DNA of 64,000 bases from Methanolacinia petrolearia DSM 11571 (GCF_000147875.1 NC_014507.1:2232001-2296000); one strand, 5' to 3'; numbered from the stretch's first letter, positions 1 to 10,632 are shown. Numbers and translations: made by a program. Notes: a model not told the origin generated them from the sequence alone.

Positions 1-194
1 GTGCAGGCGATGTGTTAAGCACCGGCGATAATTTCGGCACGGCGGTTGCAATCTTCGGAATCACTACGACATCGGATATCGATGATAACGAATTTTCGGA
101 ATACGGCTTTGATAGGGGTTCTTCGGTGGAAGTCAATATAATTTACGCACCCAGCCAGACGAGTATTTATAAAGGGACGGTGACGGTAGTATGA
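1..194 (+). CDS. Type IV pilin-like protein, 3' part only
   Basis: The open frame runs in from the left edge (first full codon at base 3) and stops at 194, so only the last 63 or so residues are visible. The visible part has the Gly-Asp-x-hydrophobic signature near its start (GDVLSTGDNF) and a C-terminal strand (SVEVNIIYAPSQTSIY). Both resemble the C-terminal halves of the pilin-like proteins that follow. It overlaps the next gene by ATGA at 191-194, so the two are probably co-translated. The diagnostic N-terminal hydrophobic segment lies outside the window, so the family is inferred from the tail and the neighbours. Confidence 0.6.
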   Translation, partial: AGDVLSTGDNFGTAVAIFGITTTSDIDDNEFSEYGFDRGSSVEVNIIYAPSQTSIYKGTVTVV

Positions 195-853
195 TTCGGA
201 AGATAAACGGAAAAAGAAACGACATGGCCGTATCCCCTGTCGTGGGGGTCATGCTGATGCTTGTAGTTACAATCATAATTGCTTCGATAGTATCTTCGCT
301 TTCGGGAACGCTTGTGGGTTCTGAAAAGACCGCGCCCCAGTCACAGATAGCTGTGGGATATGACGTCCAGATTACAGATACGGACAAGACGAATAATGTC
401 TCGGACAGTCCCCGTAACAACAACCGGTTCACCTTCCGTCTCAGCGGCGGAGAACCGATATCGCTCGACAACATCATGATTGAACTAAACGAGGGCGACA
501 GTTCGATGAAATTCACCTCCGACACCGTACTGAATTCTTCTAATGCAGCTGTAGAGGAGGGAAACAGTCTTGAACTTTATGAGAACAAGGCCGGTAATTC
601 CACTTACTTCGCCGTATCTCCCGGAATGTCGGATATTGTCGGAGTAGGTGACACGTTCATGCTTGTTGCGGATGACAGTTACGACAGCACTCTCGCTACG
701 GATGATTCCATCGAAAAAGGAAGATTCCTTACCTGGACCCCCGAAGGATCGTCCGGTACGTTCAAAGCCCAGTACAACGTTCCTCTCGAGTATATAATCT
801 ACGATACCATCAGCAACAAGCAGATCCAGTCGGGAACGATCATTCTTCAGTAA
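191..853 (+). CDS. Archaeal type IV pilin-like protein (DUF1628 type)
   Basis: A 220-residue protein with a short basic N-terminus followed by AVSPVVGVMLMLVVTIII at residues 13-30. This is the conserved hydrophobic stretch of the archaeal type IV pilin N-terminal family. In that family the leader is cut by a prepilin peptidase and the hydrophobic helix forms the pilus core. The rest is a beta-rich, Thr/Ser-rich variable head with a GDTFMLVADDS motif, also seen in the neighbouring copies. The start codon overlaps the upstream stop. Whether it forms a pilus, an adhesin or a minor pilin cannot be told from sequence. Confidence 0.85.
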   Translation: MIRKINGKRNDMAVSPVVGVMLMLVVTIIIASIVSSLSGTLVGSEKTAPQSQIAVGYDVQITDTDKTNNVSDSPRNNNRFTFRLSGGEPISLDNIMIELNEGDSSMKFTSDTVLNSSNAAVEEGNSLELYENKAGNSTYFAVSPGMSDIVGVGDTFMLVADDSYDSTLATDDSIEKGRFLTWTPEGSSGTFKAQYNVPLEYIIYDTISNKQIQSGTIILQ

Positions 854-867
854 CGGAGACGGCTTGT

Positions 868-1581
868 ATGATGGCAAAGATAAAAAACAGGGCGAAAACC
901 AGTTTTTCCTTTATCAGGGAGGACGAAGCAGTATCCCCTGTCGTGGGAGTAATGCTGATGCTCGTTGTAACGATAATAATTGCAGCGGTCGTGAGCGGTT
1001 TTTCCTCCGGCATTGTCGACACTACGGAGAAATCCCCTACTGTGTCGTATGAATTTACTATAAAAGCCGGAGATACTGCTGACACAGCAACAAAAGCCGA
1101 CGGATATCCGATCGAACTCCGTGTTCTTGCCGGGGATACGGTCCCTTCGGAAGATCTCCAGATCGTAACCACGTATACAGTTCCGGACACTTTTCGCGGA
1201 ACTACCCTTGAATACGGGGGCAGGGTAATCAAACATACGCTTGACGGCTCCATATCCCCGTTCAGGGAAGGGACGACATCTTCGGACACTTCAGTAGATG
1301 TAGATGACACCGTGGAAGGCTATCCTTTTACCCCGCAGGTAAACGGATATTCGACGACGTTATTCCCGAATACCGGTGGTTTTCAGAATACGCAATTTTT
1401 CGGCGTCTGCAACTTCGAACCTAACTGCGTTTATTTCTTCATGTATCCTGAGAAGTTTATGGGATTTGACACTGAAGACAGCCAGTACGGCTATGGAGAA
1501 GGATCAGTCGTACACATAACGGTTGTCCACAAACCCAGCGGCACTGCAATATTCGATAAGGATGTGACGGTCAAATGGTAA
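868..1581 (+). CDS. Archaeal type IV pilin-like protein (DUF1628 type)
   Basis: A 237-residue paralogue with the same hydrophobic core (AVSPVVGVMLMLVVTIIIAAVVSGF) starting at residue 21 after a basic leader. The first in-frame ATG at 868 is followed by a second at 871. The head domain is unrelated to the preceding copy apart from short motifs, and its C-terminus (VHITVVHKPSGTAIF) resembles the end of the partial first gene. It lies 14 bp after the previous pilin and overlaps the next by 7 bp, so the array is probably one transcript. Near-identity of the core DNA between copies suggests duplication or gene conversion. Confidence 0.85.
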   Translation: MMAKIKNRAKTSFSFIREDEAVSPVVGVMLMLVVTIIIAAVVSGFSSGIVDTTEKSPTVSYEFTIKAGDTADTATKADGYPIELRVLAGDTVPSEDLQIVTTYTVPDTFRGTTLEYGGRVIKHTLDGSISPFREGTTSSDTSVDVDDTVEGYPFTPQVNGYSTTLFPNTGGFQNTQFFGVCNFEPNCVYFFMYPEKFMGFDTEDSQYGYGEGSVVHITVVHKPSGTAIFDKDVTVKW

Positions 1582-2315
1582 ACACAGATACAAAAAAAGA
1601 GGCTGTATCTCCTGTCGTGGGAGTAATGCTGATGCTCGTAGTGACGATCATTATTGCCGCAGTAGTTTCAGGGTTCGGAACCGGTATGATCGGAGATACT
1701 CCTACGGCGACTCCCGCTTCGGTTAGGTACGTGGGCATCAGTCCCGGCGGTACGGACAAGGTACTCGACGACGGATTCGTCGGTCTGATCTTTGAAGTTA
1801 CCGGCGGTTCGATTGATCTCGAAAAGCTTAAATTTTATATTTACGGCAGTGATTACGGAGGCGGCGGAGAGGCCTACATGACATACAACGATGTTCCGTG
1901 GAGCAAATATCATATCGGCGGAGAAGGATCAAATGCAAACCAGCTGAAATATCAGTTTAACAATCCCGGAGAAGGTACGCTTGCGTATGATCCCGATGAA
2001 TTCTACTCGAGCCGTATGATGAAATTTACGAACCTCGACTATACGGGTGAAGGCATGTGCCCCGGCGAGACCATACTGACCACTGGCGACAGGTTCATCC
2101 TGTTCTTCGAATATTTCACGCCACAAACGGCGACGAGCTATTCAGTGTCCCCCCCGACACTCGGATTCGGAATGCACCGGAATACCGGAACCGGAGCAAG
2201 TACCGCATTCCAGAGCGGAGCGGTATATGCAAACGGCGACGGACAGGGCATTCTCTCAGGCCTTGACGGAACGGTATACTGGGATGGTTACCTGAAAGCT
2301 TCAGATATCATCTGA
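1575..2315 (+). CDS. Archaeal type IV pilin-like protein (DUF1628 type)
   Basis: A 246-residue protein, the last of the array. The leader is only nine residues before AVSPVVGVMLMLVVTIIIAAVVSGF. The head is large and Gly/Tyr-rich, with a GDRFILFFEY motif matching the GD-x-F-x-L motif of the paralogues. The start overlaps the previous gene by seven bases. A DUF1628-type role in pilus assembly or surface adhesion is known for haloarchaeal relatives; the role here is inferred. Confidence 0.85.
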   Translation: MVNTDTKKEAVSPVVGVMLMLVVTIIIAAVVSGFGTGMIGDTPTATPASVRYVGISPGGTDKVLDDGFVGLIFEVTGGSIDLEKLKFYIYGSDYGGGGEAYMTYNDVPWSKYHIGGEGSNANQLKYQFNNPGEGTLAYDPDEFYSSRMMKFTNLDYTGEGMCPGETILTTGDRFILFFEYFTPQTATSYSVSPPTLGFGMHRNTGTGASTAFQSGAVYANGDGQGILSGLDGTVYWDGYLKASDII

Positions 2316-2645
2316 TATCCAGGTACAATAACATTTTTATTAACTCCTTTTTTATATCGGGAGAGAAATCCTGATCTTTTAACTATTAATTGGTTAGGAA
2401 AGTCTTTCTTAAGAAATAAATAATCAACGCGAATATTTAAGTGAAAAAAAGCTCAGCATATCCTCAAACCCTGAAAGAAACCCCTCTTTAAACTTTTTCA
2501 GCAGGGAATAATTTATGAAAGTTTTATTAAGTTAAATCAACTAATATTGTTATACACATGTACCTGATGGTCTGGACAAAAGCATCCATGTAAAAATGTG
2601 TAGGGGGCTTTTAAAAAGCAATCGGAAAACGAGAAGGAAAAGGCC
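2316..2645. other. AT-rich intergenic region
   Basis: 330 bp without a convincing gene between the pilin array and the HTH-PAS gene. It is AT-rich with several TATA-like stretches and probably holds the promoter of the regulator. I saw no RNA gene or long hairpin. Confidence 0.5.
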
Positions 2646-3200
2646 ATGATGGTTAAAAGAACTCATGAAGAAATTACATCAATTTTAATGGAAACCCTGC
2701 AAAAAAGCAGATATGGTCTGACGATCGCCGATGTTGTTCGTGAAACGGGTATAAGCAGAAATACCGTTGGCAAGTATCTCACTATTCTCTGTACCCTGGG
2801 CCAGGTGGAAATGCACATCGTGGGGCCGGCACAGGTGTACAACCTGTCGAACCGGATTCCCATAACCAAAGTCTGGCTTGAAAAAGTTCCATTCCCATAC
2901 GTTCTTATCTCCGCCGAGGGAAGGATCAGGGACTTAAACAGCAAACTGTGTGAACTGTTCACGATTGAGAGAAAAAAACTGACCGGTGAAAAAATGACCG
3001 AGTCCGGTATCGAAGTGTTTGAAAAAATTGCGGGGTCGTCGGATTACAATCTTGCAGTTCAGGGAAAGATCAAAAAAGAGACCGAATTTGAGTTGATCGA
3101 GGCGGACGGCATAATTTACACGGCATGGACATATCCTGTCGTGCTTTATGACGGAAGCTACGGGATAATCAGTTCCCTGGCACCGCAAAAAACAGAATGA
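2646..3200 (+). CDS. HTH transcriptional regulator with PAS-like domain
   Basis: 184 residues. A winged-helix-like HTH lies at about residues 20-60; LTIADVVRETGISRNTVGKYLTIL reads as helix-turn-helix with a recognition helix. It is followed at about 80-175 by a PAS-like fold (PFPYVLISAEGRIRDLNSKLCELF). PAS domains sense ligand or redox state; the signal here is unknown. A purine-rich Shine-Dalgarno (GGAAAAGG) precedes the tandem ATG ATG start. It sits between the pilin array and the pilus ATPase, so control of surface structures is a reasonable inference, but nothing in the sequence proves it. Confidence 0.75.
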   Translation: MMVKRTHEEITSILMETLQKSRYGLTIADVVRETGISRNTVGKYLTILCTLGQVEMHIVGPAQVYNLSNRIPITKVWLEKVPFPYVLISAEGRIRDLNSKLCELFTIERKKLTGEKMTESGIEVFEKIAGSSDYNLAVQGKIKKETEFELIEADGIIYTAWTYPVVLYDGSYGIISSLAPQKTE

Positions 3201-3357
3201 ATTATAATAATCATGGTACCTTCAGGACAAAAGGTCCAGTAGAATTAAACTGAAAATGGAGGAACCTGATTTTTATTTCCATGTACTGAACTACAAAAAT
3301 TAAGAATAATTGAATTTACGAGAGTCACCTGATGCCCCGGCATCACCTCTTTTTCAT

Positions 3358-5130
3358 TTACCTGTTGCAGGTCTTTCTTAACTCGTTTATGAAGTGGCTT
3401 ATCTGGAGATTGTCATTTATCTTCTTCTCGACAAAACGCTCGAGCATGCTTTTTCTTATCTGGAGATTGTACTCAAGTATCTCGTCATCCCACCCGTGAG
3501 TATACGCGATGTCATCCAAAATCCTGGATCTTTTTTGATTTTTAGTAAATTTATCATTTATATGATCCCACTTATAGATCTCATTCCACCTGATATCCCC
3601 ATCATTCACGATCATCTCATTGATCGAAAGACAGCGCCGGAAACCATGCCCTTCATCAAACTGAAGTCCCTGAATAATCATAAGATCGAGTGCACCGAAC
3701 ATGACACGCGGAACATTTATCGGCTCATGTGTAAGCCTGTTGATGGCTTCACTTACGCCGCCGGCATGAAGGGTCGAATAAGTAGTATGGCCGGTATTCA
3801 TAGCCTGAAACAGTGTCTGTGCTTCTGAACCCCTTACCTCTCCCACGATTATATACTCCGGACGCTGCCTCAGGGCTGCCTTGAGAAGCATGAACATATC
3901 GACATCGGATTCCGTGGCAGAGATACCCGTATCTCTTGTTCTCATGGCAAGCCAGTTTTCGTGCGGGAGCTGGATCTCTCTCGTATCCTCGATAGAGACA
4001 ATTTTTGCAATCGGCGGAATGAAGAAGGATGTGGCATTCATCGTCGAAGTCTTCCCCGATGCAGTGCCTCCTACGATAATTATGCTCTTGTTGTTCTCAA
4101 CTGCAAGCCAGATGAAAGCCATTAACTCTGCATCATATGTCCCAATCGAGATAAGATCCGCAGGAGTCATGGGATCTGTCTTAAATTTTCGGATTGTAAA
4201 GGAACTTCCTTTCGACGATACTATATCACTGTACGTTATCTGTGCCCTCGCACCTGTCGGGAGAGCGGCATCGATTATCGGCGTTGTCAGGGAGAGTTGT
4301 TTGTCCGCTTTCTGGGCAAGTTTGAGAACATATTTATTCAGCTCAATATTGTCGAAAACGAGATTCGTCCTGAGATTGGAATACTTGCGATGGAAGATAT
4401 ACAATGGGATGTTCGCACCGTTGCAGGTAATATCTTCGATATTTTCATCATTCATCATCGGATCGAGCTTACCGTAACCGGTAAAATTCCTCTGCAGGTA
4501 ATAGATCAGGATATCAGTCCTTTCATCGCTTATTGATGGATTAAAGGATTTTATAGCTTTCCGGACAAATTCAGGATCAACTGTCAGATCTCCTTTCGGT
4601 TTAGGAGAATCAAATACCAGGGCTGTTCGAAGGTACTCATAAGTCTCTTCAAGAACAATCAGCTCCTCTTTCGTTATCTTCGGCTCGATAATCGTGTAAG
4701 TCAGATCGAACTCCCAGTTCTTCACAATCTTTACATATGAAAAGGGCGGCTTCAGCCAGTATCGCTCAACAACCCAGTCAATCTCTTCCTCTGTCAATTC
4801 CGGGAGTAAGTATTCAGTATCCAGATAATCCTTCAGGATTTCATCAATCTTTTCATTGACAGTGTTTTTTCCGTGATCAACGGGTTCCTGTTCCTCACTG
4901 TCAGAGTCCGGCCGATCACAGGTTTTGACATCCCGCCTAATTTTCAGCCTGGTTTTAAAAGAGTGAGCAGACCCACCTTCTCCGACCGGTTTTTTGGAAA
5001 TTCTGGATTTTAAAATATCTTTCTTACCATTTTCATAATTATCTGTAATATTTACATTTTCACCGGCTTCCGGGAGAATGGGATTCTCTTCTTCCGGTTT
5101 TGCCGGATGTGACAGCAGTGGAATTTTCAT
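3358..5130 (-). CDS. Type II/IV secretion system ATPase (PilB/GspE/TadA family)
   Basis: A 590-residue hexameric secretion ATPase that would power assembly of archaeal type IV pili. A charged, probably disordered N-terminus (about 1-110) precedes the N-domain. The Walker A is GGTASGKT near residue 350, followed by the Asp box, Walker B (YIIVGEVRG) and the His box (HTTYSTLHAGG). Downstream, where a TadC-like membrane platform gene usually follows, there is only the convergent regulator, so this ATPase is an orphan in this window. It may serve the DUF1628 pilins nearby. Confidence 0.9.
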   Translation of the reverse strand: MKIPLLSHPAKPEEENPILPEAGENVNITDNYENGKKDILKSRISKKPVGEGGSAHSFKTRLKIRRDVKTCDRPDSDSEEQEPVDHGKNTVNEKIDEILKDYLDTEYLLPELTEEEIDWVVERYWLKPPFSYVKIVKNWEFDLTYTIIEPKITKEELIVLEETYEYLRTALVFDSPKPKGDLTVDPEFVRKAIKSFNPSISDERTDILIYYLQRNFTGYGKLDPMMNDENIEDITCNGANIPLYIFHRKYSNLRTNLVFDNIELNKYVLKLAQKADKQLSLTTPIIDAALPTGARAQITYSDIVSSKGSSFTIRKFKTDPMTPADLISIGTYDAELMAFIWLAVENNKSIIIVGGTASGKTSTMNATSFFIPPIAKIVSIEDTREIQLPHENWLAMRTRDTGISATESDVDMFMLLKAALRQRPEYIIVGEVRGSEAQTLFQAMNTGHTTYSTLHAGGVSEAINRLTHEPINVPRVMFGALDLMIIQGLQFDEGHGFRRCLSINEMIVNDGDIRWNEIYKWDHINDKFTKNQKRSRILDDIAYTHGWDDEILEYNLQIRKSMLERFVEKKINDNLQISHFINELRKTCNR

Positions 5131-5526
5131 ATAATTTCACCTCGAGATCAAAGGAACATTTATTGATCCGCCCTCCCCCATCAGAATCAAATTGTATTCG
5201 AAAAGCAGCTTCCTAAAATCGCCCGGATAACCATAGGACCGGATTATCGGCCGGATAATTATTATAAAGCTTACCTGACAGAATATCTGAACAATATATC
5301 AAATTAATTTTAAATATATCTTTTTTATTTGTTTTGCAACAGGAGAGATCGTCTGGCAAAAATAACTTGAAATGCCCTAAATTTTCACTGCACAGGCCAC
5401 ATAAGCGCATTAAGAACGGGCATTCCCGGATCAACAAAAATAAATTTTCACAAACACAACATATATTTATCCGATGTTTTGCAGTTCCCGTTATTATTGC
5501 TGAAAGTCGAACAGCAGGTGTTTTAA
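5131..5526. other. Divergent AT-rich intergenic region
   Basis: About 400 bp between the ATPase (minus) and the CbiZ gene (plus), expected to hold both promoters. Around 5220-5270 there are related GGATTATCGG/GGATAATT stretches with partial dyad symmetry. An AGGTG ribosome-binding site at 5516-5520 serves the TTG start at 5527. No RNA gene was recognised. Confidence 0.5.
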
Positions 5527-6666
5527 TTGACTGATAATATTTCTGAAAATATAGACAATAACAAAGATCCCGTCCTGATATTTGAAACGGCCGGGAAAGA
5601 GAAGATATACCGGTGCGACACTTCCATTGTCGTCAGACTCCCCCCGAATAGAAATGCATTGACGGTTTCCGAGCTCAACGGAGGTTACAGGGAGGATCTC
5701 GAAGCCGTATTCAATCACCAGCCGAAGCCCTCGCAGGGAAAGCACAGCTGCTGCAATCTCGAAGGAAACAGCGTTCCGGAGTACCTGAAGATCACGGCAG
5801 TACGTCTCGGATTGGATCCGGCCAAATCAACAGGAATGATGACGGCGGCAAATATGAAGAATGCCGCAGTCTCGAACAAAAGTTTCAGGGATATCGATGT
5901 AACCGCAATCGTCACGGCAGGGATCGAGGTCAACGGCGGAAGAGCAGGAGATCCTGCTTCCTTTTACGAGGAGGACTGCGAATTCGAACAGATCTGCGGG
6001 ACGATAATTACAATACTCATAATAAATGCAAATCTTCCCGATAGCACTCTTGCAAGGGCAATCGTAACGGCAACCGAGGCGAAGACGGTTGCCATCCAGC
6101 AGCTCATGGCCCCGAGCAGGTATTCGAATGGTATTGCGACAGGTTCGGGAACGGACCAGATATCAGTCATCTCAAACCTTGAGAGCAAAAACAGGCTCCA
6201 GAATGCAGGCAAGCACTCCAAACTAGGGGAGCTTATCGGCAGGTGCGTAATAGAGGCGACCACCAAGGCACTTGAAAAGCAGAGCGGCCTTTGTCCCGAG
6301 TCACAGAGAGACATGATGGTGAGGCTCGAAAGATTCGGGATTGATGAAAAGAAGATCTGGAGTATTGCATCGCGCCTCGAAGGAGAGAACAGGAGATCGG
6401 TCTTCATAAAAAACCTGAGGGAATTTTCAAAAAATCCCGATGTTGTAGCGATGACCGCGTCCCTGCTTCACATTCAGGACGAGATAAACTGGGGTCTGAC
6501 CCCGGAGCTTTCAGGAAAAAGAACAGCAATATCGATTATGAAAACCCTGCCGGAGCTTGCCGGGGCGAAAAAACGCCCGCAGTCCGATATCCTGCTTGAT
6601 GAAAGGGTCGCGATAATCGAAAACTGGATCAGGATCGTTTCCTGGTGCATAAAAAACGGCATTTGA
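5527..6666 (+). CDS. cbiZ: Adenosylcobinamide amidohydrolase family protein (CbiZ)
   Basis: 379 residues. The central block ([20 protein letters not shown], then [15 protein letters not shown] and [22 protein letters not shown]) is characteristic of CbiZ. CbiZ removes the aminopropanol-linked tail from adenosylcobinamide or pseudo-cobamides so that they can be rebuilt. A roughly 95-residue C-terminal extension follows the CbiZ core. The start is TTG at 5527: it is the first codon after an in-frame TAA, has AGGTG six bases upstream, and no early ATG exists. It leads the chelatase/transport/nitrogenase-like operon, with only 8 bp to the next gene. In this setting the substrate might be another tetrapyrrole; that is inference. 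Confidence 0.85.
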   Translation: MTDNISENIDNNKDPVLIFETAGKEKIYRCDTSIVVRLPPNRNALTVSELNGGYREDLEAVFNHQPKPSQGKHSCCNLEGNSVPEYLKITAVRLGLDPAKSTGMMTAANMKNAAVSNKSFRDIDVTAIVTAGIEVNGGRAGDPASFYEEDCEFEQICGTIITILIINANLPDSTLARAIVTATEAKTVAIQQLMAPSRYSNGIATGSGTDQISVISNLESKNRLQNAGKHSKLGELIGRCVIEATTKALEKQSGLCPESQRDMMVRLERFGIDEKKIWSIASRLEGENRRSVFIKNLREFSKNPDVVAMTASLLHIQDEINWGLTPELSGKRTAISIMKTLPELAGAKKRPQSDILLDERVAIIENWIRIVSWCIKNGI

Positions 6667-6674
6667 GGTTTATC

Positions 6675-7715
6675 ATGAGCAAAGATAACCCGGTTTATCC
6701 CTTCTCCGCCATAGTGGGGCAGGAGGATATGAAAGACGCACTCCTCGTCAATGTAGTCGACCCTTCCATAGGGGGAGTCCTGATCCGGGGTGAAAAAGGG
6801 ACTGCTAAATCGACCGCAGTTAGGGCGACAGCCGACCTGCTCCCCGAAAAAAAAGTAATTAAAGACTGCATCTTTCACTGCGAAGCGGGACAGACCAGGT
6901 ACCTCTGCCCTTCATGCAGGGAGCTGATCGAATCCGGCAGAGTCCCTGAATATGAATACACCAGGATGCGTGTCGTAGAGCTTCCGGTAAGCGCAACGGA
7001 GGATCGGGTGGCAGGAACCCTCGACATAGAACACGCGATTACAAAAGGCAAAAAGAAGTTCGAGCCCGGAGTTCTCGCCTCCGCCAACGGGAATATCCTT
7101 TACGTCGACGAGGTGAATCTGCTCGACGACCATATCGTCGATCTACTTCTCGATGCCGCGGCGATGGGCGTCAACTTCGTCGAACGCGAGGGGATATCCT
7201 ACTCCCACCCGTCACGGTTCATCCTCGTCGGGACCATGAACCCCGAGGAGGGAGACCTGCGGCCACAGCTTCTAGACAGGTTCGGCCTCTCGGTGAACGT
7301 CGAAGGTGAGAAAGAGATAGCCACAAGAACGGAGATCATCAGGAGAATACTGGATTTCGAGAGAGATCCGGAAAAGTTCTGTGAATCCTATGAACCGATG
7401 CAGCAGGAGATTCGTGATCGTATTGAAGGAGCGAAGACGATCCTTGGGGAGATCGAACCTGACGATCATCTACTTGAGACCGCGGTAAAGATCTCTCTCC
7501 TCCTCGGTGTCGACGGGCACAGGTCCGATATCACCTTTGTAAAGACAGCAGTGGCTTTCGCCGCACTCGGCGGAAGAGATGAGATCGTGCGGGACGATCT
7601 TATCAGGGCCGCAGGGCTGGCACTACCGCACAGGACGAGAAGGCTTCCGTTCGAAGACGTAAAACCGGAATTCGACAAAGTAAAAACGGTCATCTCGGAG
7701 TGTTACGGCAAGTGA
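6675..7715 (+). CDS. Magnesium/cobalt chelatase ATPase subunit, ChlI-like
   Basis: 346 residues, an AAA+ ATPase of the ChlI/BchI/CobS type that powers metal insertion by a CobN/ChlH subunit. Walker A is GEKGTAKST (39-47). A C-x3-C-x8-C-x2-C cluster at 65-81 matches the cysteine insert of this family. Walker B is [11 protein letters not shown] (140-150) and the sensor region reads [10 protein letters not shown] chose ATG 6675 over an upstream in-frame start because GAGGT lies six bases before it and it falls after the cbiZ stop. It overlaps the next gene by GTGA. The partner large subunit is probably the CobN-like gene at 18714. Confidence 0.88.
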   Translation: MSKDNPVYPFSAIVGQEDMKDALLVNVVDPSIGGVLIRGEKGTAKSTAVRATADLLPEKKVIKDCIFHCEAGQTRYLCPSCRELIESGRVPEYEYTRMRVVELPVSATEDRVAGTLDIEHAITKGKKKFEPGVLASANGNILYVDEVNLLDDHIVDLLLDAAAMGVNFVEREGISYSHPSRFILVGTMNPEEGDLRPQLLDRFGLSVNVEGEKEIATRTEIIRRILDFERDPEKFCESYEPMQQEIRDRIEGAKTILGEIEPDDHLLETAVKISLLLGVDGHRSDITFVKTAVAFAALGGRDEIVRDDLIRAAGLALPHRTRRLPFEDVKPEFDKVKTVISECYGK

Positions 7716-9640
7716 ACGAATATCCCGTTTTCCCTTTTCCGGCCATAGTGGGAAACGACTCGGCGAAGAAGGCGATACTCTGCATTCTCTTAAACGAGGA
7801 TCTTAAAGGGCTGCTCATTACCGGCGGCTGCGGTTCCGCTAAAACGACCCTCGCAAGATCTGCCGGGAAAATATCGGACGGTAAAAGCACAACAATTATT
7901 CCGCAGAATACGACAGGGGAGAGGCTCTTCGGCTCCATAGATATTGAAAATGCGATAACTGAAGGAAAAATCAGCATTACAAAGGGAATTCTCGTGGAAA
8001 GCGACCGGAGGATAGTCGTTGTTGACGATATCAACCTCTTCGATGAGAAGATTATCCACACAATACTGGATACCGCCGGTTCCGGGAACCTTCTGCTTGA
8101 GAGAGACGGATTTTCGGAAAACATCCGGACCCGCTACATTCTTGTCGCGACTATGGACCCTGAAGAGGGCAGACTGTCATCCCGGATACTCGACAGGTTC
8201 GACCTTTGCGTAGAGACCGAAAGGATAGAAGACGAATCTGCCAGGTTAAAAATTATCAAGAGCTGCATGGCCTTCGAGAAGGATCCCGTTTCCTTTTCGA
8301 AAGAATACTCCCCTGAGATTGAAGAACTCAGGGAAAATATCAGAAAGGCTAAGGAGAGACTCCCCTTCGTGACGATTCCCGGGTCACTGATAGAACTGAT
8401 ATCGGAATTATGCATAGAACTGAATGTCTCCGGGCAGAGGGGAGACATCGCGCTTGCAAAAACAGCCAAAACTCTTGCTGCAATAGACGGAAGAGACAAC
8501 GTCGTCTTTGAAGACATCAGGCAGGCCGCCCTCCTGGCGCTGGAGCACAGGAGAAGAAGTCCTCCCCCGGGCAGTCCTCAGCGAAATCCCCCGGATGAAT
8601 CCGAACCGGAGGATAGGAGAGAGAACGAAAATAATCGCGACGATGAGGAGAGGCCAGGGAAAGGTAACGACAAAAATGCTGAAAACCGGGAAGATCTGCC
8701 AGATCACGGCAACCGTGAAAGCCCGGAAAACACCCCCTGGGAACCGGGAGAGGCACCACCCGAACAGGTATTTGAGATCGGGTCGGCATTCAACATAATC
8801 GAATTCCTGGACGAACATTCACTGTCGCGACTGAGATCAGGTAATCCGGGAAGCGGCCGCAGGCGAAGAAGCACCAGTAGCGACAGTAGCGGACGTTACG
8901 TTTCGTACAGGCATCGCGACAGGAATAAGAACGACATCGCAATCGACGCAACATTAAGAGCCGCCGCACCTTTCCAGACCGCGAGGGACCGGAATGGGCT
9001 AGCAATAAAGGTCGACAGGGAGGACCTGAGGGAGAAGGTCAGGGAAAAGAGGACCGGCGACATCATCCTCTTCCTTGTCGACGCCAGCGGTTCGATGGGT
9101 GTAAAAAAGAGAATGGTGGCCGTGAAAGGGGCTGTTCTCTCTCTTTTGAACGATGCATACCAGAAGAGGGACACGGTCGGGCTCATGATATTCAGGAGAA
9201 AAGAGGCGACCCTTCTCCTTCCCCCGACCAGGAGTACGGATCTCGCACATAAGTTGCTGAAAGAGATCCCGACCGGGGGAAGAACCCCTCTTTCGGAAGG
9301 TGTCGCCTCAGCTGTGAGACTTCTCTCACAGGGGCGATACTCAAAATCCACGGATTCGAAGACGATCGTTATACTGACGGACGGCAGGGCGAACTACTCC
9401 GGATCGGGCAGGAACCCGTATGAAGAGATGAGAATGACAGCCCTTGCTGCATCTGAAAAGAAGATCCGGTTCGTCGTCGTCGATACAGAGGAGGGATTTC
9501 CAAGGCTGGATTTTGCAATCGCACTCGCATCCGAACTCGGCGCCACCTACCTCCGCCTCGACGAACTCGACAGCAGAAAACTCGCACAATCGATAGAGAC
9601 TATTGTAAAAAAAGGAGCACAACCATGTTTAAAGAACTGA
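7712..9640 (+). CDS. Magnesium/cobalt chelatase subunit, ChlD-like (AAA+ plus VWA)
   Basis: 642 residues. The N-terminal AAA+ domain has Walker [10 protein letters not shown] (38-46) and an acidic VVVDDINLF Walker B. A Pro/Arg/Asp-rich linker spans about 280-370. The C-terminal von Willebrand A domain has an intact MIDAS (DASGSMG, about 457-463; [15 protein letters not shown]). This is the ChlD/BchD/CobT-like layout that bridges the ATPase ring to the large subunit. Both Walker motifs look usable, whereas bacterial ChlD is often degenerate. GTG 7712 (GTGA overlap with chlI) is preferred to GTG 7700 because it gives an N-terminus parallel to the ChlI paralogue. Confidence 0.88.
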   Translation: MNEYPVFPFPAIVGNDSAKKAILCILLNEDLKGLLITGGCGSAKTTLARSAGKISDGKSTTIIPQNTTGERLFGSIDIENAITEGKISITKGILVESDRRIVVVDDINLFDEKIIHTILDTAGSGNLLLERDGFSENIRTRYILVATMDPEEGRLSSRILDRFDLCVETERIEDESARLKIIKSCMAFEKDPVSFSKEYSPEIEELRENIRKAKERLPFVTIPGSLIELISELCIELNVSGQRGDIALAKTAKTLAAIDGRDNVVFEDIRQAALLALEHRRRSPPPGSPQRNPPDESEPEDRRENENNRDDEERPGKGNDKNAENREDLPDHGNRESPENTPWEPGEAPPEQVFEIGSAFNIIEFLDEHSLSRLRSGNPGSGRRRRSTSSDSSGRYVSYRHRDRNKNDIAIDATLRAAAPFQTARDRNGLAIKVDREDLREKVREKRTGDIILFLVDASGSMGVKKRMVAVKGAVLSLLNDAYQKRDTVGLMIFRRKEATLLLPPTRSTDLAHKLLKEIPTGGRTPLSEGVASAVRLLSQGRYSKSTDSKTIVILTDGRANYSGSGRNPYEEMRMTALAASEKKIRFVVVDTEEGFPRLDFAIALASELGATYLRLDELDSRKLAQSIETIVKKGAQPCLKN

Positions 9641-10608
9641 TAAACTTTTCAATATACGAGTACGACTTCAATAAATTCGACGACAACTGGGACAACCTCA
9701 GGGATTTAATGAAGAGGCAGCAGATAGACGGCATAGAACTCCTCGTCAACTTCGAAGAGGTTCCTGAGAGGATACCGGCTGACATCGTATCTTCGGTCCA
9801 CCTCCCGTCTTTCATGGGATGGTACAGGTTGTGGGAGGATCAAAACTTCAGGATTCCCGAAGAGATCCCGGAAGAATCGGTGAAATATTTTTACGGCGGA
9901 TACAGCAGGGAAGAGGTCGTATCGAACTTCTGCGAATCCATCACATATGCGTCTGTCCTGGAACCCGAATACGGCGTATTTCATGCGGCCTATACCGAGA
10001 TCGGTACCGCTTTCCAAAAAATCCAGCCCTATTCAGACAGGGAGATCCTCAAAGGAACAGCAGAATTCCTGAATGAAGTCGCATCCAGCTTCCCCGGAGG
10101 AGAGCCTCCTTTCGATATCTATATAGAAAATCTCTGGTACCCGGGACTTACGTTTCTCGATCCGGAAGCCGCATCGGATTTCACAGGGATGCTTGAATTT
10201 AAAAACTGGAAGCTCCTGCTGGACACCGGCCATCTGATGAACGCGACCGGTTCGTCGGTCGAAGAGGAGAGATCAATAGAAGCGGTCCTGGATCTGCTCG
10301 GGAGGCTTGACGAAGAGACCATAGACAGCATAGCCGGAATCCACCTTCACCTCAGCACATCCGGCGATTACCTGGAGAAGATCGAGGAGCCGGAGAATTA
10401 CCGGAATATGACACTCGACGAGAAGTATGCGCACATATACGAACTTCTCAAGAACGTGGATCAGCACCGCCCCTTCTCCTCGGAAAGATGCAGGGAGATT
10501 GTGAATTTCATCTCCCCGGATTTTGTGACCCACGAACTCCCGGGAATGACAGCGGAGGAGATCGAGAGCAGGATTGCCCAGCAGGTCAACTCGCTTCGCA
10601 AAACCTGA
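9625..10608 (+). CDS. TIM-barrel protein of the sugar-phosphate isomerase / AP endonuclease 2 family
   Basis: 327 residues resembling xylose isomerase-like TIM barrels. Likely metal-site strands are IYIENLWYPG (about 165-174), LLLDTGHLM (about 197-205) and IAGIHLHLS (about 237-245). These supply Glu, Asp/His and His residues at the expected strand ends. The start has an AAAGGAGC ribosome-binding site and overlaps chlD by 16 bp, so it belongs to the operon. No substrate can be named. An epimerase or isomerase in a metal-tetrapyrrole locus is unexpected and might act on a side chain, or serve as a metal-binding accessory. Confidence 0.7.
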   Translation: MFKELINFSIYEYDFNKFDDNWDNLRDLMKRQQIDGIELLVNFEEVPERIPADIVSSVHLPSFMGWYRLWEDQNFRIPEEIPEESVKYFYGGYSREEVVSNFCESITYASVLEPEYGVFHAAYTEIGTAFQKIQPYSDREILKGTAEFLNEVASSFPGGEPPFDIYIENLWYPGLTFLDPEAASDFTGMLEFKNWKLLLDTGHLMNATGSSVEEERSIEAVLDLLGRLDEETIDSIAGIHLHLSTSGDYLEKIEEPENYRNMTLDEKYAHIYELLKNVDQHRPFSSERCREIVNFISPDFVTHELPGMTAEEIESRIAQQVNSLRKT

Positions 10609-10632
10609 ATTTTATTTGAATACAATTTTGGC

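Noticed and set aside
6675-9640. Bacteriochlorophyll magnesium chelatase
   Set aside because: The organism is a methanogen by gene content, and the gene neighbours are corrinoid/nitrogenase-like, not photosynthesis genes.
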